This document shows, one piece after another, positions 24,960 to 35,839 of a DNA stretch of 64,000 nucleotides; position 1 is the first letter of the stretch; each line of letters starts with the position of its first letter. Below the pieces are notes generated by a model. It ran no database searches, was not told the origin of the DNA, and saw only the letters and a list, made by a program, of their open reading frames with translations. Origin of the DNA: Nissolia schottii (lineage: Eukaryota > Streptophyta > Magnoliopsida > Fabales > Fabaceae); assembly GCA_003254905.1 (NCBI GenBank), contig QANU01015964.1, positions 97,007 to 161,006 of the forward strand, written 5' to 3'. The translations under genes were made by a program, and so were the position numbers.

Positions 24960-25510
24960 AGGGGGTGGGTAGGATCCGTCCATGCCACAGATCCGACCTG
25001 CCTACTAGCGAGTGGATTAGGTCGGGTAAAATTGTCATTTTTTTATGGGTACTTGCCACCTGCTAGAGTCGGGATAGGTTAGGCGGGTCAGAGGGTGACT
25101 CGCCCTCCTTTTTTTTAAAAAAAAAAACTATTTACAAAAAATTCTATTTCTTTAAAAGAAATCCATTTTTTAAATAGAAAAAAAGCTATTATTTTTTTAA
25201 AAAAATAAACCTATTTTTAAAATTAAAAAATCTTTTTTAAAATTTAAAATAACCATATTTTAACATTTCAAAATTAAAAGTAATATTAATGTAATTGTCA
25301 ATAAATAACATAAAGTCTATTTTTTAAAAAAATAAACATATATAGGCGAGTTGCGAGTTGGGTCGAGTTGAGAAGTAGGAAACCAAGACTCAATCTATAT
25401 TATATGGCGGATCTGTTGGGTCTAACCCACCGACCCGCCTCAACCCGACCAAAGCGGGTTGGGTCGGATTGACGGATCGACGGGTCGGACTCAACCCATG
25501 TTCACCCCTA
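24960..25510. mobile_element. Non-autonomous repeat of the 'GGGTCGGGT' family, best-preserved copy
   Basis: Left end GGGGGTGGGTAGGATCCG and right end CAACCCATGTTCACCCCTA. GC-rich GACCC/GGGTC-laden flanks surround an AT-rich core (25110-25340). About 550 bp, no ORF. The termini are inverted-repeat-like (AGGGGTG...CACCCCT). Confidence 0.65.
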
Positions 25511-25975
25511 CTTTAAATTACAACAATCTTTAAAATTGTCCTCTTTACTCAATTAGAGTTTTACTTCTTGATGTAACGAAGTATGTGATGACACATGTCA
25601 AAATTGTTGTATTTATTTTTATTTTATCTTTTATTATATTATTTAAATATTTAATATGAATTCATTTTTATATATATATATATGTCAATCCTAATGAAAA
25701 CGATTATAATTCATCCAATTTTTAAAAAATATTTAGCTTAACTAATTTTTTATTTTGTATTAATATATGTTTTTAGAAATGCTAAATAATATGTAAGAGA
25801 AATATTTTTAAGAAAAATGCAAGAACTTTAAAATGTGTCATTTAAACATTTCGCCACTAGATAAACTCTAAATTAGATAGAAGGATCAATTTTAAAGATT
25901 GAAATATTTGAAAATCGAAGGTTTTGCAATTAATTAGTAGAACTGAAAAGATAAAATAGTAGAAAACCGTGGTTA
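25511..25975. other. AT-rich intergenic DNA
   Basis: Nothing recognised apart from a short TA run at about 25670-25684. Confidence 0.4.
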
Positions 25976-25989
25976 AAGAAGTGTGAATT

Positions 25990-26184
25990 TTTTTTTTTTT
26001 TTTGGTTTCCCAGGGTATCCCCACCCGCGTGTCAGGTGAGACTAATCCCTCGCCGTTCTGAAGTCCAGTAAAGGGGTATACGGCTGGCCTGTGGGTTTGC
26101 TCCATTCACAGGGAATAGGGATCGAACCCCTCCCACCTGCTTAAGGGACGAGAGTACTTAACCACTCACGCCAACCTGCCCGGT
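25990..26184 (-). mobile_element. tRNA-derived SINE, about 190 bp, full length
   Basis: On the minus strand it starts CCGGGCAGGTTGGCGTGAG. It carries an A-box-like TGGCGTGAGTGGTTAAG (26173-26157) and a perfect B box GGTTCGATCCC (26128-26118), and ends in an A tail seen as a T run at 25988-26003. It is flanked by the direct repeat AAGAAGTGTGAATTTT at 25976-25991 (one extra A before it) and 26186-26201. These are the defining SINE features: internal pol III promoter, A tail and a long target-site duplication. Confidence 0.92.
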
Positions 26185-26730
26185 TAAGAAGTGTGAATTT
26201 TAACCGTACTTTTTGTGATGTGTACAATGGAAAACTAATTACTCCAAGAATATTTATTATATATATACTAAATTGAAATATAAGGTGCTTTTTTAAGTAA
26301 AGAATTACTTGGAATGATATTAGTTTCAGAATTTAATTAATTTCAAATGACAATTTTCAATTATAAAAGTTAATATTATTTTGGTGTCACTTGTAATTGA
26401 GAAGAAAATGATTTTGAAGATAACATATTTTAAAAATAAGTTCTGGACACGGTGATGAACATAATTGAGGAGATAACATATTTAAAACAACAATAACATA
26501 CATTGTTGATTATTGATATGGCATGCAGTATCAAATGAAGGTAGCTCAAATTGCATTCTTTTTATATTTAGTGTGCACTGGACATAATACGCAGTTTGGC
26601 CTGTGAATGTTATCACCTTCTGCAAAAGAGTCATTAATTATAGTCCTGCTTGTAAAGATCAAGTGGGCAAACTTGCTTAGTTTAGTATGAAGTTAAGAAG
26701 CAAGTGGCGTTTTCCCTTCCACCGTGTCCA

Positions 26731-27165
26731 TTCAATTCTGTTATAGACTAGGCCATTAAGGCCCATCTTGGAACCTTAACTCGAAGGTTCGCGGATCAAT
26801 CCGACCCCGAGTTATCACCCCGCTAACAATTATAGAGATTCTCACCCAGTGATATACAATCCTCGGGGGCGAGATTCTCGCCCCGTGGTATCCTCCCTCT
26901 AGGGAGTAACGCTCCACGATCCTCGGATGCCAACTCAACGGAAAGATCCCAGAATAGAGGAATTCACGACCACCACTCGGGTATTTAAACCTAAATAGCA
27001 TACCAAGTACACCCAAAACCCATCTCCCCCTTTAATTCCCCTATTGCTTCAAACCTTTACTAACTTGGGTGTCAGAGTCATTGCAGGTACCCGTCCCGGC
27101 GACCCCGAACCTGCAGAGGAGTTCCAGGATCTAAATTGTACCCTTCGATAGAAATTCCGTGTTCA
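26731..27165 (+). mobile_element. Probable solo LTR of a Ty3/gypsy element
   Basis: A GC-richer block with a promoter-like GGTATTTAAACC at 26980-26991, followed by ACTAACTTGGGTGTCAGAGT and GCAGGTACCCGTCCC (27058-27100). This is the characteristic end-of-LTR signature of plant Tat/Ogre-type gypsy elements. No primer-binding site or internal domain is adjacent, so it is scored as a solo or truncated LTR. Exact ends are uncertain. Confidence 0.6.
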
Positions 27166-28019
27166 CATTAATGATGATTATCAAATCAATTTATCCCGCC
27201 AACTCTAGAGCGTTGTAAAGAATCGTCAATTTTTTTTACTTTTTTGCTTTTTTATATTTTTACCTTTTTTGGTATACACTTAGCTATCAAAATTAAAAAC
27301 TCTTGTTGATAACTATATATATATATATATATATATATNACCACCGAAAAACGAACTTATCCTAAGAAAACCCAATAAAAAAATCCAAGAGCGGAAAAAT
27401 ATCCAAGTCAGATTAAGGCCACTAATTATAATCTCAATAAATACTTTTCGCCCTAAAAAAACACATAATATAGATCAATGCAATCTCCACCTAAACATAA
27501 GCCGAGTATCAAATATCATATCTATATTTGTAAAAGATATCATAATATAATATGTATATTTATTTAGTGTAAAACACATTATCAGCTTATGCTTAATTTA
27601 TAATTTGTAAGTTTTATTCTAGCATCAAAAACACAAATACAAAATAATCTTATTTTGTTTTCCTGGTACTGGAATAAAATTTGTGATTTATCAAAGAAAG
27701 TAACCTTATTTATAATTAAAATTTAATCAAATAATAAATAAAATATAAGTTGGGCATCGTGTGCTAAATAAATCCATTATATATCATAACCCATAGTAAC
27801 TCTAAAATAATAACCGGGACCATGCATTGATCATTTTCAGTTGTTTATCCTCTGATTCCTGTACTTACAGTTTCGGAGTTTGTGCTTAATGGATCAGGTA
27901 AACTAGCCCACATGAACATGTATATAGTTTACGCAGGAAATCTAACACGTGTATCCTGCTTGTTACTAATCCTTCTATTTTTCCCTTTGTTTACAAAGTG
28001 AAAGTGGGTATATCATAAG
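27166..28019. other. AT-rich intergenic DNA with a (TA)n run
   Basis: A TA run at 27314-27338 ends in an ambiguous base at 27339. No gene recognised. Confidence 0.4.
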
Positions 28020-28935
28020 GGTCACGATTAACTTGATTTTAAGTGTGTTTTAAATTTTAGTTGTTTATTAGTTATTAATTTTAAAAATAATTTTAAGTTA
28101 TTTTTTAATAATTATAATTATAGTTATTTTATTTTTTTATTTTACAATAAAAATTGTTTGTTAAAATATTTTATTTTCTTAATTTAATTATAAATTTTTT
28201 AACTTTATTTGTTAAATCATTTTTACTTTTATCTTTTGTCTCTTTGCTTTTCTAAAAATTAACGTAAATATGTTTATTTATTTATTTAGTTCAATAATGC
28301 AAAAAAGTTTCAATAGAACAATTACCTTTTTTTTTACTCTGTGCCCCAATAAGTAACACACATTCTTGTATTACAAAGAGTCTAAACAGCCGTACTCATC
28401 CAACTAAGGGAAGGCATTGGGGTCAAATTTTAATTCAAGACACACTGTTGGGGTAAAAGTTTAATTTAAAACTTCTTTACAAATATCACCTTAATTGCTA
28501 AGCGGTTTTAATTACTGACGCCAACATGCACCTAAATCCAATATAATTGGATGCGTTCGACAGGTCTGCGATGCGACTCTATTTCAAAAGCCCCAGGTAG
28601 AGATTTCTTAGAAGAAAAAATAATGGTTGAAAAAGATGAAAAAGGTTTAAACAATAACAGAGAGAAGATGAAAAATAAATAAATAAGTATATTTACATTA
28701 ATTTTTAAGAAAGGGGAGAGACATGAGAGAAAAGTGAAAATAATTTAACAAATGATGTTAAGAAATTTATAATTAGGTTAAAAAAATAAAATATTTTGAC
28801 AAATAATTCTCATTATAAAATAAAAATAAAATAACTTTGATTATAATTATTAAAACATTGACATGAGGTTATTTTTATAATTAAAAATTAAAGACTAACA
28901 AATATCTAAAACATATTTAGGACAAAGTTAACTGT
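28020..28935. mobile_element. Long inverted-repeat element, ~915 bp with ~290-bp arms
   Basis: Left arm about 28020-28300, right arm about 28645-28935 in reverse complement. Shared blocks: GATTAACTTG.. / ..AAGTTAAC at the tips; AATAATTATAAT(T/C)A(A/T)AGTTATTTTATTTTT; TTGT(T/C)AAAATATTTTATTTT; and TTAA(C/T)GTAAATAT(G/A) next to the centre. The centre (28300-28640) is unique and non-coding. The same arm sequence recurs at 32.62-32.85 and 34.09-34.53 kb. Confidence 0.75.
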
Positions 28936-29565
28936 CATCATAATGTTTAATATTTCATTATTTATTATACATGATATTTATCTCATTTCATCTTATCATA
29001 TTTAATAAATAGTAAAATATTAAACATTACTTTTTACATTTTATTTTAAAAAATAATAAAAATGAGAGGATTTTGATCCATAACATTCATTTCCTTTTTC
29101 AGATGGGGACCTATATTGAACAGACTCCTTTATCGATGTTCTGTTTGAAAAATGGTTATTTTTTGTCCATGACTTGAACCGAAATTCTTGTAAAATACGT
29201 TAACGCTGCACGCCTAGCACCGGCCATTAGAAGGAAAAAAGGAAAAAAAAAAGTTGTCATAACACGAACCAACTATCAATAAAGATAATGATACAATAGA
29301 CGATTATTTACGACAATGATATTAATAAATATGTGGAATCCATGATAATAGAATTCAGAGTAAAATTTTCATTTTTATGAGTACAATTATCTCATGGTTG
29401 TTTCTCACCATAGCCTATCTTATAGAATTATGATATACGAAATCTTATGACGATGAATCAACAAAATTGGCTAGGGAAGTAGGAAAATACAATCTCAACC
29501 CATTTATTGGATAGATAAATAAAATAAAATAAAATAAAATAAAATTGGATTCATTCAATAATCAA
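28936..29565. other. Intergenic DNA downstream of the PLATZ gene
   Basis: Nothing bounded recognised. An (AAAAT)n pentanucleotide run lies at 29519-29545. The probable 3' untranslated region of the minus-strand PLATZ gene is near 29400-29565. Confidence 0.4.
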
Positions 29566-30717
29566 TCAATACAGTGGTGATCGGTGAGGGACACCTTTCC
29601 GCCGGTTCAACGCAGTGGCTAGCTCCGTCGCAGGGGTGCACCAAATCCTTGGCACTTTCCTTTTGATGAGTACCCCAGCAGAAGTGCTGGCAGTGCAATT
29701 AGCGACGCTCTTCAAGCTATCCTCCTCCACACCACCACTTGAAATGGCGCACAATGACGTGGACGTGGGCGAGTCCAGCACCGAATCCGGCCATTTTTCT
29801 TTGTCTAGTACAACAGAGAACTCACACTTGTTCCACGAATCCTTTACTGTTGCACTTTTGGTAATTAGTACCAGATGATGCACCTGTTATGTTGATCAAG
29901 GCGAGACAATTTTAATGCAGGAAAATTATAAGTTGCTGGGAATTAAAGGGTTTGAGTAACAAATAAAATTGAACCTTGCATGAGAGAGAGCAGAAGATGT
30001 ATGGCTCTTGGAGGGTTCGGTCACATATGATGCAGAGGTTGCCAGAGTCTCTGCCTCTAACACAGCCAGAGCTTGGCCTTTGTTTTAAAAATACTACCTT
30101 GGCTCTATTTGTTGTGTATGGCTATTCATCACAAAGAATAAGAATTCGAATATTAAAAAACAAATAATAGAAGAATAAATCGGGACAGAGACCATATACT
30201 TACTTGAACAAGGGAGCAATTCAACAATCTCTGGGCATCGCCAAGCCGTATTACATCATTGTACATGTATCTTCTTATCTGGCACATACAAAATACAGAA
30301 TCGTCAATTAATGGGTTCAAGTTAAACCCCAAATTAAAGATAAAAATAAAAAACTTATTGCCCTATATTCATGTTGGTCAAAATTTGTGTGTACCTGTAA
30401 TATGACATGGGTGCGGTGAAGGGGCAAACACCACGGGCAAATGCTCGTGCTGCAATCTAAGCAGAGAACGTTCTTTTCGTTGTTCCTTACAGAGTCGTGA
30501 ATCAAGCAGCGAGTGAAAAACTTGTCTTGCGTGAGAATGAGAAGCCAATTAGGAGTCGGGTTGATGGAGTTGGGACTAACCTGATCAGAGAGGAACACCA
30601 ATTTAAGATCAACCTTCTTAACAAAAAAAAATTACAAGATAGCTAGTACTAGTTAGCAATATACTAATGTTGATCAGAAATCCCACAAGAAAAAATAAAT
30701 TAAAGAAACTTTACCAT
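29566..30717 (-). CDS. PLATZ family zinc-dependent DNA-binding protein
   Basis: PLATZ proteins are plant-specific AT-rich-sequence binding, zinc-dependent transcription regulators. Coding exons (minus): 30717-30715, 30580-30395, 30278-30204, 30121-29975, 29883-29566; 729 bp, 242 residues, in the family range. Exon 1 contributes only the ATG, immediately followed by the donor GTAAAG. The zinc ligand series is C26-x2-H29-x11-C41-x2-C44-x4-C49-x2-C52-x3-H56-x2-H59. A second cluster near residues 124-141 reads CIICDRT...FCSLSCK. The middle segment (IRRYMYNDVIRLGDAQRLL, then KVVFLKQRP) matches the family consensus, though it is a divergent member. The C-terminal ~105 residues are Ser/Thr-rich and variable. 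The start is supported because no other in-frame ATG precedes exon 2 before a stop. Target genes are unknown. Confidence 0.9.
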
Positions 30718-32614
30718 GCTAACGAGGTGTACGTTGAGAAGACAACGGAATGATGATCAGACATGATATTGATGAATCATTGGATCCACTATATGTAAAA
30801 TGATAACGGACGGGACTGTTTTCCCCTCCCAAAGGGCAATCAATCACAGAAAGCAATTAGAGCTAGCGTGGAATTATGCTTAGGTAATGTTGTTTTTTCT
30901 ATAGCAGGGGCAAAAACTTTCCGTAATTTTGGACCATAGCATACTCGCGCGTTGAACATAATATGTACCATGCCAGTGCCAACTGCGTCCTAGGCCTAGC
31001 CAGTTTAGGCACTTCGTGTTCTTCTCCCTTTCGGTGTGTGTCACAAACAAAAGAGACAACCCCAACAATTACGGTTGCTTTTTTCTTTTTCTTTCTAATT
31101 TTTGTGCCAAAAATCTGCTGCTGCAACAGTGGATCTAAATTCTAATTCACCTCCTTTCCTGATTAAATTAGGAATCCTGAATTAAAATCAGATCAAATCA
31201 AAATCATTATAATTGGGTAGCTGAAGCAGCACTTGTGTTACGGGTAGGTTGTCCCTTCTTGTTATTGTGGGCTTTGACTTTTGTGTTTGATATTGGACTT
31301 ATTTCGTTAGAGCCTCGTCAATTGCTCGATGGGGCCGATTCTTGCATTTGCTGCATTCCAGAAGAAACTCATGACCTTATTCAAACCCCTCCTTTCCAAA
31401 CAGTTAGTGTTAATTACTTAAAATTTGGAACCCGATAGTAAGAGATAGATTTTGCTTTATAAATTGTTAAAGAGATATAATTAATATTGTTTGAATTTTA
31501 TAATATATATATATATATATATATTAGGATTTACCTAATTATTATCCCAAATTCAGTGGATTAATATGAATAAATATTGTAAAACAAATAAAGAAATGTT
31601 ATCAAACACATAAATAAATAATATTAAATAAGTGTGTCTGTACAAATAAAAATGTTCAGTAATAATATTTTTTTATTTAATTAGATGTAGTTAGATATTT
31701 TTTTAATTGTACGAATAATATTACTGTTTACCAAAACCGGTGAGAATGCTACATTATAAGATCGAACAAATATTTTATCGCAGCACCCCAAAAAACTTTT
31801 TCTTTAATCATCAAATGTTCACATATTGGTTTTGTTTTGGAAAATACCGTGCCATTTTTCAGCCCAAATAATGTCGGCAACGAACTGATTGCTCTGTTTT
31901 TATGCTTCTGAAATTTGTACTTGATTGTGGGACCATTGGCTTTCTTTTCTTTTTGGTCATGGCCATTGGCTCTTTGGGTTTGGGGATTTGACTCAATTGA
32001 GATAGTTTGGCTTGCATTATATGATAGATTGAGCTTGGGCCTATGAGGGAAAAATAGTCTAAAATTTGAAGATCACTATATAGTTTGTTAACTTGGTAGC
32101 CGATGCTGCTGAATTGTGAATTGGGGAGTGAGGGTGTGTCACATTTTCTGTTCGACTAATTAGGTTGCGGATTGGCTTGCTCATAGGGGAGTATGTCTGT
32201 CTTTTCGTTTTCGGGTTTGCTTTCGTTCCCTCATGGTGTTTTGCTCTTCCAACAAGATCTAATGAATAGCTTAAGAAATAAGGTGGTTTCACCATTGCTC
32301 AAAATTCTTCAATTCACTACCTAGAAAGTTTTAATTGACTACCCAATTTGTGAGCTACTAGTAGTTGACTGTTCTTTTCTCTCGCTCTTGAAATTGTTTC
32401 TTCTTGTTCCATCGCACTTGACCAAAAAAAAAGAAAAGAAGAAGAAATGTGTAAGTTAATTGACTGAAATTTATTAATTATTTTGTCACGTATATGTTTA
32501 AAATATTTTTGAAACATTAAATGCAATAAACATAAATAAATTTTTTCATGTGTTTATATATTGGAAATTTTGTTACATTATTTTAGGGTTTAGAGAAATA
32601 ATGGCATACACATA
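30718..32614. other. Intergenic DNA between the PLATZ gene and the long inverted-repeat cluster
   Basis: Immediate upstream DNA of the PLATZ gene (30718-31150) is moderately GC-rich and presumably holds its promoter; no certain TATA box was chosen. A TA run lies at 31501-31524. Region 31900-32420 is less AT-rich but only short frames occur and no family was recognised. Confidence 0.4.
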
Positions 32615-34540
32615 AGTGACGGTTAACTTAGTTCAAATATGTTTTAGACCTTTGTTGATCCTTAGTTTTTAATTTTAAAAATGACCTCATATTAATTTTT
32701 TTAATAATTACAATAAGAGTTATTTTATTTTTGATTTTGTAATGAGAATCACTTGTCAACCTGTCTTATTTTCTTAATCTAATGAGAAAAAAAAGGAGAG
32801 AAAAACCTAATAAGATAGAAGAAAAAAAATGGTGTGCTTCCCTGCCTCCCTTCTGTCTCGCTGCAATTTTTTGCACTACCGCAATTTCACGTTGATTTCC
32901 TTCCTTGAATTCATATATAGGACATTCATCTTACTGTATGTTTGGGAACGACTCTAAACAACTTTATTTTATAAAAAATTTGTTTTGAGAAAATGAAAGT
33001 TGTTTGGCAAACAAGAAAAACTAAGCAACAACTTTTTTTTGATAAAAATTAGTGTGTTTTTGGAAAAGTTGGACAAATAAATTTATTTAATAATTGCTTA
33101 TTTTAACAATTGATTTTTTTACATAATCAATTATATGAGAATCAATATTGAGATACTTCAACTTAAAAGTGGTTTTAAAATAATCTATTTTGTTTGGATT
33201 GTATAAAAAAAATCATTTGTATAATAAAATTACTAAAACAGGTATAAAATAATTATTTATAATAATTGATAGTTAGGACCAATTTGATAAAAACATGAGA
33301 AAAATAATTTTCTAATCAAGAAAAGAAAACAATTTTTTTTTCATAATAATGTCCAGAATGTACCTATCACTTTTTCCCCCTCCAAAATAGTTTATATTCT
33401 TAAAAAAAAAAGTTGTTGCTTAATTTTTTCTATTTTGCCAATTGAAACAACGTTTTTTCAAGAAAATAACTATTTTTGGTTGTTCCCTTTTAAGCTGTTT
33501 TTAGGGGGGATGCTAAAGCTTTTGTTTTGGAGATTCTCAAAGAAAAGCTTTTTTTCTTTCATATTAAAAAAATATTTTTTCATATATTTTTACCAAATTA
33601 GCCATCACAGTTAAATATTATATAATATAAATAAATCATTTCATATCATTTTTTAGTAATTTATCATGCAAAAGCAATTATTTCCATACAACTCAAACAA
33701 AATAGATTATTTCAAAACTACTTTTTAACTGAAGTCATAAATTGATTCTCACATAATCAATTATATTAAAAAGTGATTATTAAAATAAGTAATTACTAAA
33801 ATAAGTTTAATTTTTCAACTTTCGGACTTATAGTTCTCATAATCAATGTTGACCAAGTCTTATTTTTATGATGCTACTTAATGAAGATCTTCTTAATTTG
33901 ATTAAATTGTAAATGGGATAATTATTGTGTTTTGGAAAAAAAATGAATTTTGAATTATCATTTCCTTTCTTGTTCTTAATTTCTCTGATTGAAAATTTAG
34001 TTAACGTGGTAGGGACAAATTACAAGGAGGCAATAAAGCACGACAATTTTTTTCATGTTTGTCTAATTTGGGTCTTTCTCTTTTTTTTCTCTCATTAGGA
34101 AAGGGAAAAGAAAACATTTTTGATTACCTGACTTTTATTGCAAAAATAAAAATAAAATAATTTTTCTTGAAATTATTAAAAAATTTACATGGAGTCACTT
34201 TTTTATTTGGGACTAAAAAATATTTAAGACTAAGTTAGCCGTCATCGTAATATATATTTCATGTGTAAATTGCAATGAGACAAACTAGGGAGGCTGGCAG
34301 GGAAGCACAACAATTTTTTTTTCTATCTAATTAGGGTCTTTCTTTCTTCTTCTTCTTTTTTCTCATTAGGTTAAGAAAATAAGATATGTTGACAAGTGAC
34401 TCTCATTATAAAATTAAAAATTAAATAACTCTAATTGTAATTATTAAAAAATTGACATGAGTCATTTTTAGAATTAAAAAATAAAAATCAACGAAGGTCT
34501 AAAACATATTTGAGACAAAATTAACCATCACCAAACATTA
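32615..34540. mobile_element. Nested long inverted-repeat element cluster
   Basis: A plus-oriented arm begins GTGACGGTTAACTTAG at about 32617. Two minus-oriented arms end GTTAGCCGTCATCG (about 34250) and ATTAACCATCACC (about 34533). Both contain TCTAAAACATATTTGAGAC-like and ACATGAGTCA-like words, as in the element at 28.02-28.94 kb. Between them is a second AT-rich inverted repeat: 32935-33270 mirrors 33410-33840 (for example GTTGTTTGGCAAAC / TTTTGCCAATTG). Looks like several copies or nested insertions of one family. Confidence 0.6.
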
Positions 34541-34828
34541 TCCTCTACTTTTTAAAATGAAAAGTAGAAGATATTGATCCAATGTTTTTTATATAAAAAA
34601 AATCGTCTCATTTTTCAATAGAAATGGGAATAAAAGAGTGTACGTTACGAATTAAATATTATATTTTGACAGCATATTATCAATTCGCAATAATAAAACT
34701 ATTAAACTTTTATAAAAATAGTTATCATATAAGAAAAAGTACAGTATTGCTAAATGATGTGAAGACTTCTTTATCCAATCTACGACTAGTTGTTTGTAGC
34801 TGTTCCTTTCCTCAAATGACGAATCATA

Positions 34829-35565
34829 TACTCCTCCGTTACAAAATAATTATCCATTTTTCTATTTCACTGTATTTTAAAATAGTTATTTTTTTATTAA
34901 GTTTAAATATCGTTATTTTTTTTTTAAATATTGTTACTGTTTAAGTTTGACAAGGTATGTCGAATCTCATGATCTCGAGATAATTAAATGAGGATCTGAT
35001 ATGACTTATGATCACAAGTCCTAAAAACAATAATGGCGCATTTATCATTTAAATAAGTAGTTGACAGACACATAGCTAGTGCAACCATTACTGAGTGTTA
35101 TAAACACATAATTATGCTCGACCTAAGTAATAGTTATTGTTATAAAGTATTTCAATGGACAAAATCACAGGGATCCCTCACAGTATTTTTATGAGAGCTT
35201 TGCTCCAGGTACAAAAGATCTAACCGTTATTCATCTCATATTAAGAAAAATATTCACTTGAGCGTCAAGGTGTCTTTTGTAGATACTTTCATTACCGTCT
35301 AAGACTGCTCACCACTGTTGACCACTGCCTTCACCATCTTAGGAGTTATCGGTCCTAATCCGATATATGAATTTTATGTTACATATATCTTTATTAAATA
35401 GACTCTCTTATATTCATTCACTATAATAACTCTAACTGTCTATTATAAATAATGATAATTAAGTAAAATACTATTAATTTTTTTTCTTATTTTTGCGTTT
35501 TTTAATTATTTTCTTCATGGTTGAGAAAAAGAGAAAGTGAAGGGTTATTTTAAAATGGAAGGAGT
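34829..35565. mobile_element. Stowaway-like MITE interrupted by a second element
   Basis: Left end CTCCTCCGTTACAAAATAATTATCC, right end GGTTATTTTAAAATGGAAGGAGTA: the classic 'ctccctccgt...acggagggag' end structure. Aligned to the uninterrupted relative at 62392-62665, its halves are 34829-34940 and about 35385-35565, with ~440 bp of foreign sequence between. Confidence 0.7.
34941..35384 (+). mobile_element. Gypsy-LTR-like insertion inside the MITE
   Basis: Contains CACTTGAGCGTCAAGGTGTC then TTTTGTAGATAC (35264-35290), the same end-of-LTR signature as at 27.06 and 6.53 kb. No internal coding sequence. Boundaries come from where MITE homology stops and resumes, so they are approximate. Confidence 0.55.
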
Positions 35566-35839
35566 AGTTGAAGGTAAAGTAAAACGGTTTCAATAGAATA
35601 ACTCAGCTTCTAGAGATGTCTGGTGTAAATAACAATGTTTTAATGCGAAAATATTTGTTGCAGAGCCGAAAACAAAACCTGAAGTTAAGGGGAAGGGCTA
35701 AACAGAAAGAGATATTTAGTGTATTTGGCCCATCTGGCCCAAGAAATAGAAAAAGAAAGAAGCGGCTCGAATTGGAGGTTGGAAAGAGGTAGCTGCAACT
35801 GAAACGATTGATTGGGGGTGGGTTTAGGGTCCCTCAATT

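Noticed and set aside
29615-29878. 87-codon plus-strand frame
   Set aside because: Antisense to the last PLATZ exon, which has the better-supported frame.
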